From Elysia marginata (taxonomy: Eukaryota > Mollusca > Gastropoda > Plakobranchidae): DNA of 55,220 nucleotides. Position 1 is the first letter of the stretch; the number at the start of each line of letters is the position of its first letter. Location of the stretch: NCBI GenBank assembly GCA_019649035.1, contig BMAT01012718.1, forward strand, positions 253,066 to 308,285, given 5' to 3'. The position numbers were made by a program, and so were the translations under genes. Under the pieces are notes generated by a model. It had not been told where the DNA came from and did not search any database. It saw only the letters and a program-made list of their open reading frames with translations. Positions 1-11,440 of the stretch are shown here, in pieces.

Positions 1-1
1 A

Positions 2-796
2 AAGGAGATAAGCCTTGGGTGAGGCATGATATATTGACAGTGCCTGGTTTTTGTTATGTGCATCCCATCTTTTTTTTCTTTTTGACAGACATGTCAAGCT
101 GGGTGAAAAAAAATCGTGAATATCCTTTGAAAGGTACTTGGCTGAGAGAGACTTGATGGTAGCCAATTCCTCTTTTTGTTTGGATGCAACGGATGGGCTA
201 GACTGTAGTCGTTCAATTCGTTTTCTTTGTGAGTCGATCTTTTTCTTCAGTTTCAGCATCCTCTGCTGTTCCATGCTTGATGGAGACCCAGGTGAGGGAG
301 AATCTGAAACTGGCTCTGAAGTCGGGGTTGGTATGGGTAGTGCTGAATTTTCCTCTTCTGTAGCCATCACCACTCTTTCTTTTGGACCAGGTCTTCGATT
401 TGCAATCTTAGGAGGAGGGTTAGGAATGTTAAACAAAGTGGGAACCGCTTTTAAGGGTTTCAGTCGGTTCTTTTTGTGAGGCTCTGTGAACTGAGTGTCT
501 TCAAAGTGAACCGCGTAGAGGACGTTGGATGTGTATAAATTTCTTGGAGACTTGTTGAGCAGATCTTGTCTCCGACAGTTTATTACCCACTTTTTACACC
601 TTTCCTCGTCTCTCGGAAACCGAAAGAAAGACAACCCTGGACATTCATAGCGCCCATTCGTACAATTTATAGCTGAACACCATTGGCTTTTCTTTCTCTT
701 GGATTTTGATGTCCCTATGGCCATAGAAGACCCATGGTCCAACTCTTCAAAAATAACAGCATTCTCACTGTCTAGTGCAACACCTTCAGCAGCCAT
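2..796 (-). CDS. THAP-domain / P-element transposase-like protein, N-terminal part, off left edge
   Basis: The frame is open from ATG 794-796 to the left edge (265 codons), so the 3' part is missing. An in-frame TGA lies nine bases upstream of the ATG, which has G at -3 and +4. A pyrimidine tract ending in CAG at 807 suggests the coding exon starts at 806 after a 5' UTR intron. Residues 39-110 form a THAP zinc-binding module: C40-x4-C45, the FRFP motif (58-61), W70, and HFED at 97-100 (family: C2CH DNA binding). A Ser/Pro-rich stretch (about 140-165) and a basic Lys/Arg helix (about 170-190, possible coiled coil) follow. Near 245-265 the motif RW...ALSIYHASPKAYLL matches the region after the THAP domain in P-element transposase and THAP9. 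Oddity: the third zinc ligand is Tyr94 instead of Cys (TAC at 515-517). It may be a transposon protein or a domesticated THAP9-like gene; the missing catalytic domain would decide. Confidence 0.85.
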   Translation of the reverse strand, partial: MAAEGVALDSENAVIFEELDHGSSMAIGTSKSKRKKSQWCSAINCTNGRYECPGLSFFRFPRDEERCKKWVINCRRQDLLNKSPRNLYTSNVLYAVHFEDTQFTEPHKKNRLKPLKAVPTLFNIPNPPPKIANRRPGPKERVVMATEEENSALPIPTPTSEPVSDSPSPGSPSSMEQQRMLKLKKKIDSQRKRIERLQSSPSVASKQKEELATIKSLSAKYLSKDIHDFFSPSLTCLSKRKKRWDAHNKNQALSIYHASPKAYLL

Positions 797-2380
797 TCCC
801 CTTCAGCTGACAGGAGAAAGGAGAGAGGAAATTTAATTTTAACTCCCACCAGTTATGAATACAGAAGTATCTTGTGCACCGTTTTCCATGCTTTTTAACT
901 AAAGAAACGGGAATATATGCAAAACCTTTTTCTCATTAACTACCGTACAGGCACAAAAATACATCATTCTCAGAGTCACATGTTCTTACTAGAGGCCATG
1001 GGCAGAGAAACGCAAAAAAAAATTTATATATATATGTATAATCCACATAAACCCTAAAAAAACTGAATTTAATGGCACACTAACCTACATTTTTTTTGCG
1101 ATTTCAATGGATACGTCCTTGCCTAGCTCTAGCCTTCACACTCACACTACACAGTCAGTGCGTTACTGAACTTTAAAAAATATTAAGAAAATAAACTTTG
1201 AAAAGACCAGGAACAATGTGAGACTGTTCTTGTCCATCTAGATAGACGTGGACTGTTCACTGCCATGACTACTGATACATTGCATCTCTTGTTTCACTCA
1301 TCACTTCTCCCTCTTATCTCTTGCAGCGTTTCACGTTATAGAAGATGCTAATTATTTTATACAAAAAGAATTTCAGTGCTAACTTACTATAAATGGACTT
1401 GAACTTGATCTTGATCTTTTTGAGAACGTCAGGTTTTCGATTTTTCAACTAGCCTAAGATGAAACAGGCGAACACTTGAAGCGCAAAACTACTGCAACAA
1501 CACAGTACCAGTAACGGTTTGTTTACATCTGCCCGGGTGCACATGAGCCAGCCTCGTTTTCGAGCTGCGGACGCGAAACGGCGTTATGACACTTCTAGGG
1601 ATATTGTTTCTAGGGTACCACTACGATATTCACACTGATCATTCTGTGTATACTAGAGTTGCATTTTCTCTTGCAAAGTAAAATCTATAGAATTTTTATT
1701 TACAATCATCAATGTCATGTGCACCAACATGTCATTTTATTTTAAAAGTAATTTAATGAAACATGAAAGAGAAAAATTTTCTACGAAAAAGAGCCTTACT
1801 GCCTCTCAGGCATCAAGGCATGTGTTAGTGAATAAGTACTGGGTGAATAAAGAGGTGCATAATAAAAAAATAAAATGCAAATTATCTTCCATCTGTCTTT
1901 TATTGTTTTACAGGCTAAATGGGAAACTGATACTCCAATACCTAGAGAAAAAAATTGTTTTTGATGATGCTGCTTTCTGTAAATAGAAAAACTTTCAAAG
2001 CTGAAAAAAATTCTGAATTTCTTTGCATCTTTGGACAAACAAAACTATGCACCATTGGAAGTTTCTCCTAAGAGGTGCAAAAAGATGAATATGTTTCTTA
2101 TAAAAGGCAAGTTAGATACATTTATGAAACTACAGTTTATCCACAGACAGCTGAATATGAAGAAAACAACTCAATTGATTTTAACCTCAAAGGGAATTTA
2201 TCAAAGTAGACCAATGAATTTGATACAGATAGTAATATTGCTTAAGTAAACACTTGCTAATCAGGCTTCCGTTTCCAAATTTTGAGGGAGGACAATTATG
2301 ATAATACACATATAAAAATCTGACCTCTATAATCAAATAGGCCAATCTAATTCAAGTAATTGTTTAAAACGCCACAGTAA
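797..2380. other. Upstream flank of THAP gene, no gene recognised
   Basis: AT-rich DNA. The stretch 1440-1640 is richer in CpG than its surroundings and could hold the promoter and 5' UTR exon of the THAP-like gene on the minus strand. This is inferred from composition and position only. Short open frames here show no recognisable domain. Confidence 0.3.
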
Positions 2381-2397
2381 AGGGGATATGAAGCACT

Positions 2398-3133
2398 TCA
2401 TCACTTTTAAAAGAATTACACTGGTTGCCCGTAAAAGAAAGAATTATCTACAAAATTGCTGTTTTAGTCTATATTTGTCTCTATTTAGATTCATCACCAA
2501 ACTACTTAAAAGGCTTGATTAAAACCTACGTCCCTAGTAGGGCACTTCACTCTTCTCAAAAAAATCTTTAAGAAGCATCCACAGAATGTCTAAAAACATT
2601 TGGGGAAAGGTCCTTCGCTTACGCTGCTCCTGGTGTGTGGAACAAACTTCCAGAGCATATAAAAATATCTCCGACTCTAGCTATTTTCAAGAATAGGCTT
2701 AAAACTCATCTCTTTAGACTCAGTTTTGAATAAATTTCAATCGTCTCACACTATCTTCTGGAATATACACTGCCATGTAACATATTCATATACCAGTTGT
2801 GATGTACGGAATTATTTTGTTCCTTTTTATTCATGAACGTAGTATCACCTCTAAGTTCCCTTTTTTTCCCCAAAATTTGTATCATCTCGATCTTGTTTAT
2901 ATACCAATGACTTACGTCAGTTTTATTTATTTCAGTATCATTAAATTGTTTCTTTTTTTTTATTGACCTCTATGTGCAATTATGTCTTAATTTATGTATA
3001 TAATAGCATAAGTTTAAATCAATGTATTCCTAACTATAAGTGTACATGTGAATGAAATGCAAGTCATGTAAAGTGCTTTGAGCTTATGTTTTAAAGGAAA
3101 AGCCCTATACAAATAAAATATTATTATTATTTT
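2398..3133 (+). mobile_element. LINE (CR1/L2-like) 3' end, 5'-truncated
   Basis: The frame from 2398 to the stop at 2731-2733 reads as the C-terminal tail of a non-LTR retrotransposon reverse transcriptase. It contains LHWLPVKERIIYKI, GERSFAYAAPGVWNKLP and a terminal FKNRLKTHLF block. One in-frame stop at 2569-2571 shows it is dead. About 400 bases of non-coding sequence follow, ending near 3070-3133 with a GCTTTGAGC-like stem, a CCCTATACAAATAAA motif and an ATT-repeat tail, as in CR1/L2 3' ends. This is a typical 5'-truncated insertion. Confidence 0.85.
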
Positions 3134-4400
3134 GATTTCTGCTTGATTACATCATAATAATGTGTTGTTTCAAAGCACATTTAAAAGGCACATTTAAATA
3201 ATGAGTTGTTTCAAGTCTTGTTTTGGGTCATCCAATTTTGATATTAATATTGATAAGCTTGACTTGGCATCAAGTGATTTGGATTAGCAAATATGATCTC
3301 CTGAGGAGAGTGCAGGACACTAAGGTGGTTAGGATATATTGAAGTGGAACGAACGGCAGCCAAAATCTAAAACTAAAACAGATACTTTTTATGAAGAAAT
3401 TTTACAATGTCTCATCAACACAAAGCGCCAGTAAAAACAGTCAATTAATCGAGTGTCATGCCTGAAATCTGTGTACCAAAAATAAAGACTTAATTTTAGG
3501 CCTCTGTCTAGGAGTGCCCACATACATGTATAAATCAGAGATGCAAGCGCCTTATGCACAAAAAGCAGGAAAATATAAATACCTCTATAATTATAAAGTG
3601 CTCCACTAAGAACTGATAACCAACAGCTGCCCTATAGAATCTTTGATAAATCAAAAAAAAAAAGTAGATAGGGCCTTCACAGCCGTGCAACCCGAAAGAA
3701 GACTTTTATTTTCTTTACATCTTTTTGTGGGCTGTTTTCTTAACAATTTATTGATAATTGTTTTTAAAAATCCTGATTTTTTGGCTAAATATTACTGGCC
3801 GAAAATTGGAATTCCTGCCTAAATTGGAAAACTTTGCATCCTTGATAAATTTAATTTTAAAATTCTATATTTTCCAATTCTCTATGTTTAAATTTGATAA
3901 TGAATGAAATAAATCTGTAGAAGTACAATTTGCACACATTTATAGAAACCTTTAAATTTTTAAAATGTATATACCTGCACCATTGTTGCCAATCCAAGCC
4001 ACACAATTCACTCTGTCAGTATGGCCCACAGCAGTGGACACAATCTTATATGAGGATATTTTTGTCTGAGAAAAAAAAAACATTAAACAGTAATATTAAC
4101 GACAAACAAAAGCATTCTTTTAATTTTTATTAATTATGTATTGTGTTTTTCTACGTTGAATAGGAAATGTGTGGGTTTAAAAGCTTAATGGGAAATAATA
4201 ATCAGGTGAGTGAAGAGTTTCCAAACAACTTTGACTTTAAAAACTCTATCTGCTTTAGATTAATACCATCACATTAACAGTATAAAACAGTAAAGTTTTT
4301 GGTATTTTCAATGAAGTCAATAAAAATATAGCATGATCATGATGCTGGTTAACTTGAAGAATAAGAATAGCCAACTCCATAGCTTCACATGAAGGTGTCA
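3134..4400. other. AT-rich intergenic DNA
   Basis: No coding frame, splice pattern or RNA gene is recognised. The longest open frame (3930-4133) is low-complexity and has no domain. Confidence 0.4.
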
Positions 4401-4414
4401 TCTAATTTTTCCAG

Positions 4415-4500
4415 ATATTGATGGCAGGCACATCAAACCTGTGATGTGGCTTCTGTTTCTATATTAAAATCAGAGGTTTGATGTGACTGCCATTGATATA
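4415..4500. repeat. Inverted repeat, pre-miRNA-sized hairpin
   Basis: The arms 4415-4440 and 4474-4500 are reverse complements over about 25 bases with roughly three mismatches. They are separated by a loop of about 33 bases. Length, mismatches and loop resemble a miRNA precursor, but a decayed MITE would look the same. No known miRNA seed was recognised. Confidence 0.55.
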
Positions 4501-6980
4501 TTATTAATGAAGTTTACTAATACTGTAATATATATATACTAATAGCTACTAATGTAATAGCAGTAAAATTCAGGAGTTTCAGAAGATTCAAAAAACGTTA
4601 TGCCATCTATTTTAGAGTTATCTTTGAAAAATGAAGCACAAAGCGAAAAAAAAATTTTTAGAAAAAAACAAATTCAGGAATAGATCTAGATTGTCTTACA
4701 TTAGTCATAAATTTTTAATCAATAATTATTTTTCAATGAGATTCCACAAGGACTCAGTTTATAAAATATAATTTTTAAATGTCTCCCCAATCTGTTCCTT
4801 TTTTAAAACTACCTTTTAATTGTTGAATGTTCTATTTTCATCAATAAAAAACAGTGCTTTCAATTTTTTTATTGGTTTGTATTCTCTTGCCAATCTTCAT
4901 TTTTCAAACAAAAGATTATTTGCCAAACTGAGAAGTCAGTAAACTTTGCCTTAAAACAAGACTATCAGGTACTGTGTTAGTGTGTAAGCCTATGCTTTCA
5001 ATATCTGTCAAAAGCTACGTCAGTTTTAAAGAACTTGCAGGTTTGTGTTGGAATCTATTTAGAATTTTATTATATCATATGCCCTACTTCTTTACTTGGC
5101 TCTGAGGCCACTTCTTCCAGAGCCTAGATTTTCTCAATGGTCCTAATTTCTCTTATAAAATCTCTTCTGTTATTCTTTTAGATTAGGATCTAGATCAGAT
5201 CTTTAACTGAAATATTTATAAACCCTTGATCTAACAATTATAAGTATTGCATCATCAATTAGATGGCTGTCCTTTGGAATAAGATTCAGATCTGGACCCT
5301 AGATACAAACGCATTGTAGATCAGATCTAAATCTACAATTGTCTCCTGATCAGTCAAAATGAGTCAGATACATGCCAGAAAGAATTTCATTTGAGGGAAC
5401 ACTTTACTTGATCAAACTAGTCTACCTTATAGATGTGTTTCTCTAGAATCTTAGGCCAATACATAAAATTTAAATCAAAAGAACTTTCTAGAAGTTCTAG
5501 ATCTAGATTTAATACCTTCCTGCAAAATTTTGTTAATGTGTCAAATTAACTGATTCCGTCCATCCCACCTTATTTGGTATTTAGACCTATNNCCCCCCCC
5601 CCCCCCCCAACTATGGATGGAATCAGTTAAAAGAAAAACTTTTGGATAGTAGATCTAGATCTATTCGTCTGCTGCTAGATTATATCCCCTTGCCTTGAGA
5701 TAGGCCTAAATCGGTGCTTTTTTGTTTGTTCCCACCCTATACATTATGAGGTAAAAAGATAACACAACTATCTAGAATCTAAATCTATAAGTCATGGTTT
5801 TAAACCAGGACAGTCAAATTTTTAAGCTTGACTGTAACCAATTAATCATCATAATAATAATGAAAGGTTTTCGTCTTGAATCTATTCATTTTCCCAATTC
5901 TAGAAGTGTCAAATATTTTGAGTTGACTATCAAGTATAGAGCTAAAACAGCAGGGGTGGGAACAAACGAAAAAGCGCCCCTTAATCTACCTTTTTAAGGA
6001 GTGTTAGCCTGGAGTTCTAAATCTAGATTCTACCTGTTTTTGGTGAAGGGCGACAGCATTTGAATATCCTGAACAAATCAAACCATTTGTGCTCCAATCT
6101 AAAATGTTGGGGCAGCGATTGCAGGCTGCACTTGTATAACATGTGTTGAAGCTAGTCATATTTTTTTCTCTTAAATCTAGTCCAAGAATCTGGGATTATC
6201 AGCCTATCAGAAGTAGCAGGTAGGCTAGTATCTATGTGATTCTGATTCAGTGGCATCAGTGTGGACTGTGGAGAAAATGAAAGCGAAAGTAGACATGAGC
6301 TCTTCAGTTCGAAAGTAGACCATGCATATTGGAGGTCGTAAAAAAGAACTAGAATTCACGCCACGTAATTACATGCATTTGCATCAGCGGTGCTATTCCA
6401 TGTACTCCCCGGAAAGAAAATAAGAGCAAAAAAAGATAAGCAGTGTGGATCCAACTAAGTTGCAGCATTACTGTAGCAGCCAATTGTGGTTAGGTCAAGA
6501 AAAGGAAGTCACGCGCTCATTAAATTTCTATCCAAGCCTTGCTGGTTTGATTGAATTAGTAAATAATTGGTCCCATGGTCGATTTTCAGATTTGTTGAAA
6601 TAACGAAAGTTCATCTTTTTCACAACACAATGGCAGTTTATGGCACCGGTGTTCCTAAGACACTTATAAGTAATATTTTTACAATTTTGAAAATAAGGAC
6701 AAAATACAAATCAATCGTTTTTTTACATACAAAGGCCTAAAGTTTACTATATTTATCCAATATGGCGGCTACAATAATAGGTTACCATGGCAATCAAACA
6801 TTAGAAGTGATAAGATAAAGGTTTTTCTTTGGATTTTTTGTCCCCCAAACATTATTTTGAAACACAAAATTAGAGCTTATTACGAAAAAGAAAAAATGCC
6901 TGCGGTGGCCGCACTAACCCAAAACATAGATAACAGCTCCGTTTTGTTTAGAACATTGAACATTTTCATATTTGTACTTA
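4500..6980. other. Intergenic DNA rich in CTAGATCT-type motifs
   Basis: No gene recognised. Overlapping palindromes of the TCTAGATCTAGA type recur at 4681, 5186, 5497-5510 and 5650-5662, with related TCTAGA/CTAAATCTAG variants to about 6175. A separate TTAA-ended palindrome around a poly-C run lies at 5546-5630. Confidence 0.5.
5546..5630. repeat. TTAA-ended inverted repeat around poly-C and a 2-base N gap
   Basis: The arms 5546-5563 and 5613-5630 match inverted at 17 of 18 positions. Each ends in TTAA on the outside. The loop contains two N (5591-5592) and 16 C (5593-5608), so the true loop length is uncertain. It could be a short MITE of a TTAA-targeting family or a simple palindrome. Confidence 0.6.
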
Positions 6981-6989
6981 TACGGATTG

Positions 6990-7064
6990 CATAGATAGAT
7001 AGTTAGATGGGTAGATGGATAGATAGATAGATGGATAGATAGATAGATCCATTTATGTAGATAG

Positions 7065-7095
<31 letters not shown>

Positions 7096-7098
7096 GAT
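6990..7098. repeat. (GATA)n microsatellite, imperfect
   Basis: About 109 bases of GATA units with GATG and GTTA interruptions. Confidence 0.95.
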
Positions 7099-8300
7099 TT
7101 AACTTACATTTCGTCGTTACAATGTTGTTTCTTGTCCCCTTAAGGACACTCTTCGAATGGCTCCTTCTCTTCTGGGTCGTTAGGCTCGTTAGCCTGCTTC
7201 CCCTTGTGTTGATGGTCCGGTGCGCACACGTGTGCTAGTGAAAGACGATGGCGATGCATACAAGTTCCTAACAGTTCTTTCCGATTATTCAGCTTTGTTT
7301 TGTTTTAATGGTGTAATATTTTCCCAGTGGGCAGAGGTTGCATTTTTTGTTGACGTTGAGAACGCGTGAGGTTTTTTACTTTTTTCCATGATAGGGTAAA
7401 TTCCTTTTTGTTTTCCTTTAGGTTCCAAAATTTGACAAAGCACTTACAAAATTTGACACAGCACTTAGCGAACGCATATGGAATCCAAACTAAAAAAAAA
7501 ACAAGTACGACTTTCGTTCTGTCGCCCTCACGTCTTAGATCACATAAGTCTTTGAATGATGTATGAAAACCCACTTGCATGGACTAAGGTCACCTTGACT
7601 ATCTCCAGTTTAATTACAAACCAAATAGGAGTGTGGAGGATGCAATACTCCATGTTCCCAATAATTTGATCGCACAAAAAGTCATCTCGACAAACAAAAA
7701 GCTGGCGTGCATTTGGTGTGTTTTTTTTTTCCTATTGTATTCAACACGATACTAGCGCACCTTCTATGTGACAAGATGTCATAAACGAGTTGGTCTCGGA
7801 CTCGGGTTGCTTGAGTTACCTCCCGACTAGAGTATGTACAACGAAGTCGGACGGTCTTCTCCGATACTGACGGACACGGGTACACCTTTAGGGCATTGTG
7901 CGATCTCTTCTCCTTGAGTGCAATGTGTTTTTTCATAGATCAGACTATCAATCCATGACCAAAGACTGTATTATTGACAAATATGCGACGCCGTTTTGAC
8001 AGGACTGATCAATAATGACCTTGACCAAAATTACATCAAAGGAAGAGGTGAACTATAGATTGCTTAGACAGGCAGTTTGGAGCAGCCCTACAGGCCTGTA
8101 GACCAAACTCTGGGGAAACATCGAAGAACTGGAAAAGACCAACAGCTTCATCCACCAGAAATGGATCACTATTTAAAGTCGATGTAGAGACCAAGAAGAA
8201 GATCAAAGAAAGGGGTAAATTTGTAGAGTGGCGTGATGGCAATTTTTAGAGCCAATTGTAAATAAACCGAATTTTGTCGTTTACTTTCGTTTGAGAGGGA
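7099..8300. other. Mosaic, TE-like DNA without a recognised gene
   Basis: Base composition is less AT-biased than the flanks. A short 21-base tandem pair sits at 7427-7468. The minus-strand frame 7682-7936 (84 aa) contains REVTQATRVRDQLVYDIL, which resembles the conserved helix of LTR-retrotransposon (gypsy) gag proteins. That is a weak, inferred match. Nothing else is recognised. Confidence 0.35.
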
Positions 8301-8344
8301 AAAAAAACCAAAGATAATTTTTTAAAAACTTAGCTGTAGGCGGG

Positions 8345-8840
8345 TTAATAGCTTCAAATATTTGGGGGTCATTTTGGACAAAAATTTTATCTTGGAAAAA
8401 AACCCCTCAGAAAACACGTTTGTATTGTCTCAGAAAGCTTTGGTCTTTCAGTGTGGATAAAAAAACTCCTGCAAATATTTTACTACCTTGTATTGGGCTG
8501 TGTCGGAATTGTTTGTTGGGGTGGGAACATTTCTAGGCAAGATCGCAATCGACTGGACAAAATCAAAACTAAAGCGAGTGGGGTAATACTAATAGGAAAG
8601 AGACAAGAAAATAACGAAGTAATATGTTGAACATTGTAGGAAAATAAAGAGCGTACTCAAAGGTGAGACCCATCCTCTTGGAAAAGTATGCGACGAAAGG
8701 CGGATGGTACGCAATGGAAGGTTCAGGCTTCCTCTTATATAATAATGTCGATTACAATTCTCAACAACACTTATAAAAGGGGAGTGTGCGATATGGAGTA
8801 AATTTGAGTGAAGGGACAAGGTAGGAAGAGCGTATGAACC
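8345..8840 (+). mobile_element. LINE reverse transcriptase remnant, frameshifted
   Basis: Starting at 8347 the translation gives NSFKYLGVILDKNF, the post-catalytic block of LINE reverse transcriptases. After frameshifts it continues through an RLYCLRKLWSF block, a W-A-V...GVGTFLGKIAIDWTKSK block and a THPLG...GRFRLPL block near 8665-8740. The order and spacing fit one decayed non-LTR element. Stops and frame changes show it is non-functional. Confidence 0.75.
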
Positions 8841-9159
8841 CAAGGGAGTGTGCGAACATGGCTGTGTGTGTGTGTTTGGGCGTACCTAGTTATACTCGCC
8901 CGATTAGTTGTTTACCAGGCTCTCAGTCTCTTACCATGATTCTCGATCTCATTATCATATTCGTTTTATTAAATTGATCCTGATACTTTTAATATTAAAA
9001 CTTTCTTCTTGAATTTTTAATCTTATTTACTCCGATTAAAAAATAAAGCAAGACAATTTCTTAGTTTCAAATATATAAATTCTGTCGGCTACATTCAAAC
9101 CATGTGCTCGTAGTTTTAAGGCCATATTATTTTAACCTCATATTAAATACGCGTACGTA

Positions 9160-9777
9160 TTAAAATTTTTCTATGCAGGAATGGGAGAAACGGGTAGGTG
9201 TGCCTTCCCAATCCAGTCTCGTCTTGGAAGAATTGAGAATGGGGGCAGTGACCATATAGTCTGGTAAGTTCCAACTTGCGATGATCCTGTTGGAAAAGAA
9301 ACTACACGTGATGCCAAATGGGAATTTAGATTTTGCCAGTTTGAATGTGTTTCTTCTGAAGTCTCCAACGCCCGGATCAGCGAGTTTGAGGTTTGGGGCA
9401 TTTTGATATCTGTACACCTCAATCATGTACTCCAAGATCGGTCGCGCCACACACTTGAACAGTGAGGCGAACGTGATTAAAAGACCTTGTTATTAAATAT
9501 TAAACAAACTGCCAGTATCCGTTTCGTCTTTTAATTATGTGCATTGTGCGACAATGCTGACCTTATTGTCAACGACAACACCGAGGCATTGCTCGTCTTC
9601 TCTGCCGTATTTAAGATACCTGGCCTCTGAAATTTTTACCCATTTTGAGACTATTGCATTTATGTGGATTGAACTAGAGATGTCATTTTCTTGACCATCC
9701 TCCAGCTTTCATAGATCGTCCTGCAAAATTTCTGCGGACTCGTTTTCATCTTTTAGTGTACACTTTGGTGTCATTTT
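9160..9777 (-). mobile_element. LINE reverse transcriptase remnant, internally deleted
   Basis: Read leftward on the minus strand, fragments follow the canonical RT order. First comes a decayed catalytic box (NDTKVY, normally F/YADDTK) near 9755-9775. Next are an AEILQDDL.KLED helix, an FNPHKC block and a CLGVVVDNKVS block (to about 9540). Last is an open frame (9160-9450) with RPILEY, IEVY, SFFSNRIIASWNLPDYMV and a TRLDW ending. The jump from RPILEY directly to MIEVY shows an internal deletion. Several stops interrupt the right half. Confidence 0.8.
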
Positions 9778-9789
9778 TTACATGTAACT

Positions 9790-11430
9790 TTGCCTATTTG
9801 TAGGCCCGGGGCTGCTACGTGTTATAAGATGGTAGAGGGGTTCTTTTGCCTCTTCTTTCTATCGCTCCACTCCTCACATTCTCTATCGCTCCAGGGATTC
9901 ACAACTCTCTCAATGGTTATATCAAACTTTATTCACATGAAAGAATGCTCTGATGGCTGGAACGAGTACAAGTAGTTATTGCAGGCTCTAACAGTCTATT
10001 ACTAGGCTCTGAAAGGCTCAGAGAGGCTATACTCGGCTCTGAAATTCTCAGATATGCTCCGCAAGGCTCTTGCAATATAGAACAAATCAACATATGTTTG
10101 AGCCTAGTGCATTTACCTAGAATTCAACAACACCAATGATGGTAACATAACGATCGTCAGACGATAGTACATTAGTATTTGCATGACATCACATAGGACG
10201 GTGCAACGGTTGACATGTGATATACACACAGAAATCCGCCTATTCTTGGATTTCTGTGGATATATGTACATCACCAACTAGCAAACGTAACAAGTCAAAT
10301 AACAAGCATGGATGATGAATCTAATATTTGGCAAGAATCAAGAATAATATAAAAACTCAACAATCATTGGATATATACATAGCTGACATAGACTTCCACT
10401 GAGAACATCGACAAGTAAATCTTAGTTTCTTCTCTTTACGTAATTAACTGATTTCAAAGCACAAGTCAATTTATCTTTAGGCCTGGATTATGAGTACTAG
10501 CACAGCGCCTCCAAGGCTTGGGAATCAGATTAACTCTTTATCAGAATCCGCCTTCCAACTCTACATTAACATTTATGACAATGTGATGGAGTCTCTTAGA
10601 GAAATCGGAGAACAATATATATTACAAAAACTTCGTTGACGAGACAACGGTCATTAAGGATAAAGATTTAGATAATTGAATAGAAGTATTTGATAGCGCG
10701 GTTTTCATGAAGGGTTCAATTCTTTAAGTTTAATTAATAATAATGTAATATCGAATGAAGTTAAGGCCCGAAAAATTTTTAGGAACAACATAAGTTCTAG
10801 CTAAGAGTATTAACTACCATAGAGGCAGAGTATACACATAGTCAAACTCAACTTACCCACAGCCAGAGATCGTGATGGCACTAAGACAGTAATATAGGTG
10901 GCAGATCGAATGGTCAATGTAGCCTTAGGTGGGGAGTTCGGTATTTTATATTTTACACAAGACAAAGGGAAATTGGTTAGATCAGTTTCTAAATTTAGGA
11001 TATATATGATGGTGCGTGGGTGCCGTGATTCAGTGGGCCACCCCCATATTTGTCATCGCCATTTCCGCGCACGCACCTTAGAATTTCGGAGTTTCCAGCA
11101 TGGTTTTTCCAACCCTCCCCCACAACCTGGTGACTCACGGTCTTGTAGTGTCACTGAGTACAAGTTAATACTAAGATGATGGACTAATTAAAGATATAAA
11201 TTAAGAACATTAAAATTAATCTACCGATTTTATTAATATAATTACTGTTAAAATGAAGACCTAAAGGACCCTATCTCACATACAGTTGATTATAGTCTAT
11301 AGATGTCGAGACTACGCGTCGTCCACACCCTTAGACCCATCCACATTATATTCTCTGGATAAGGAGTCCCCAACACAGAAAAGGGATATAGTGGAGTCTG
11401 TCTAAGATAAACCCTTGATTAAAAGACTCT
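9790..11430. other. Unclassified intergenic DNA within the TE-rich island
   Basis: No host gene recognised. An imperfect hairpin (arms 10221-10237 and 10248-10264, 15 of 17 paired) is present. A possible but unconvincing RT-like box FVDETTVI is at about 10632-10655. The plus frame 10898-11179 has no recognisable domain. Confidence 0.35.
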
Positions 11431-11440
11431 ACAGGTACCC

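Noticed and set aside
138-479. 113-aa plus-strand frame
   Set aside because: It is an antisense shadow of the THAP coding sequence.
1717-1986. 89-aa frame left of the first LINE
   Set aside because: Lys/Asn-rich low-complexity translation of AT-rich DNA with an overlapping opposite-strand frame; no support.
6755-6775. YY1-like site (AATATGGCGGC) as a promoter
   Set aside because: A single short motif with no downstream exon or transcript evidence.
10632-10655. RT catalytic box (FVDETTVI) as another LINE
   Set aside because: No neighbouring RT blocks could be recognised in any frame, so the match may be chance.
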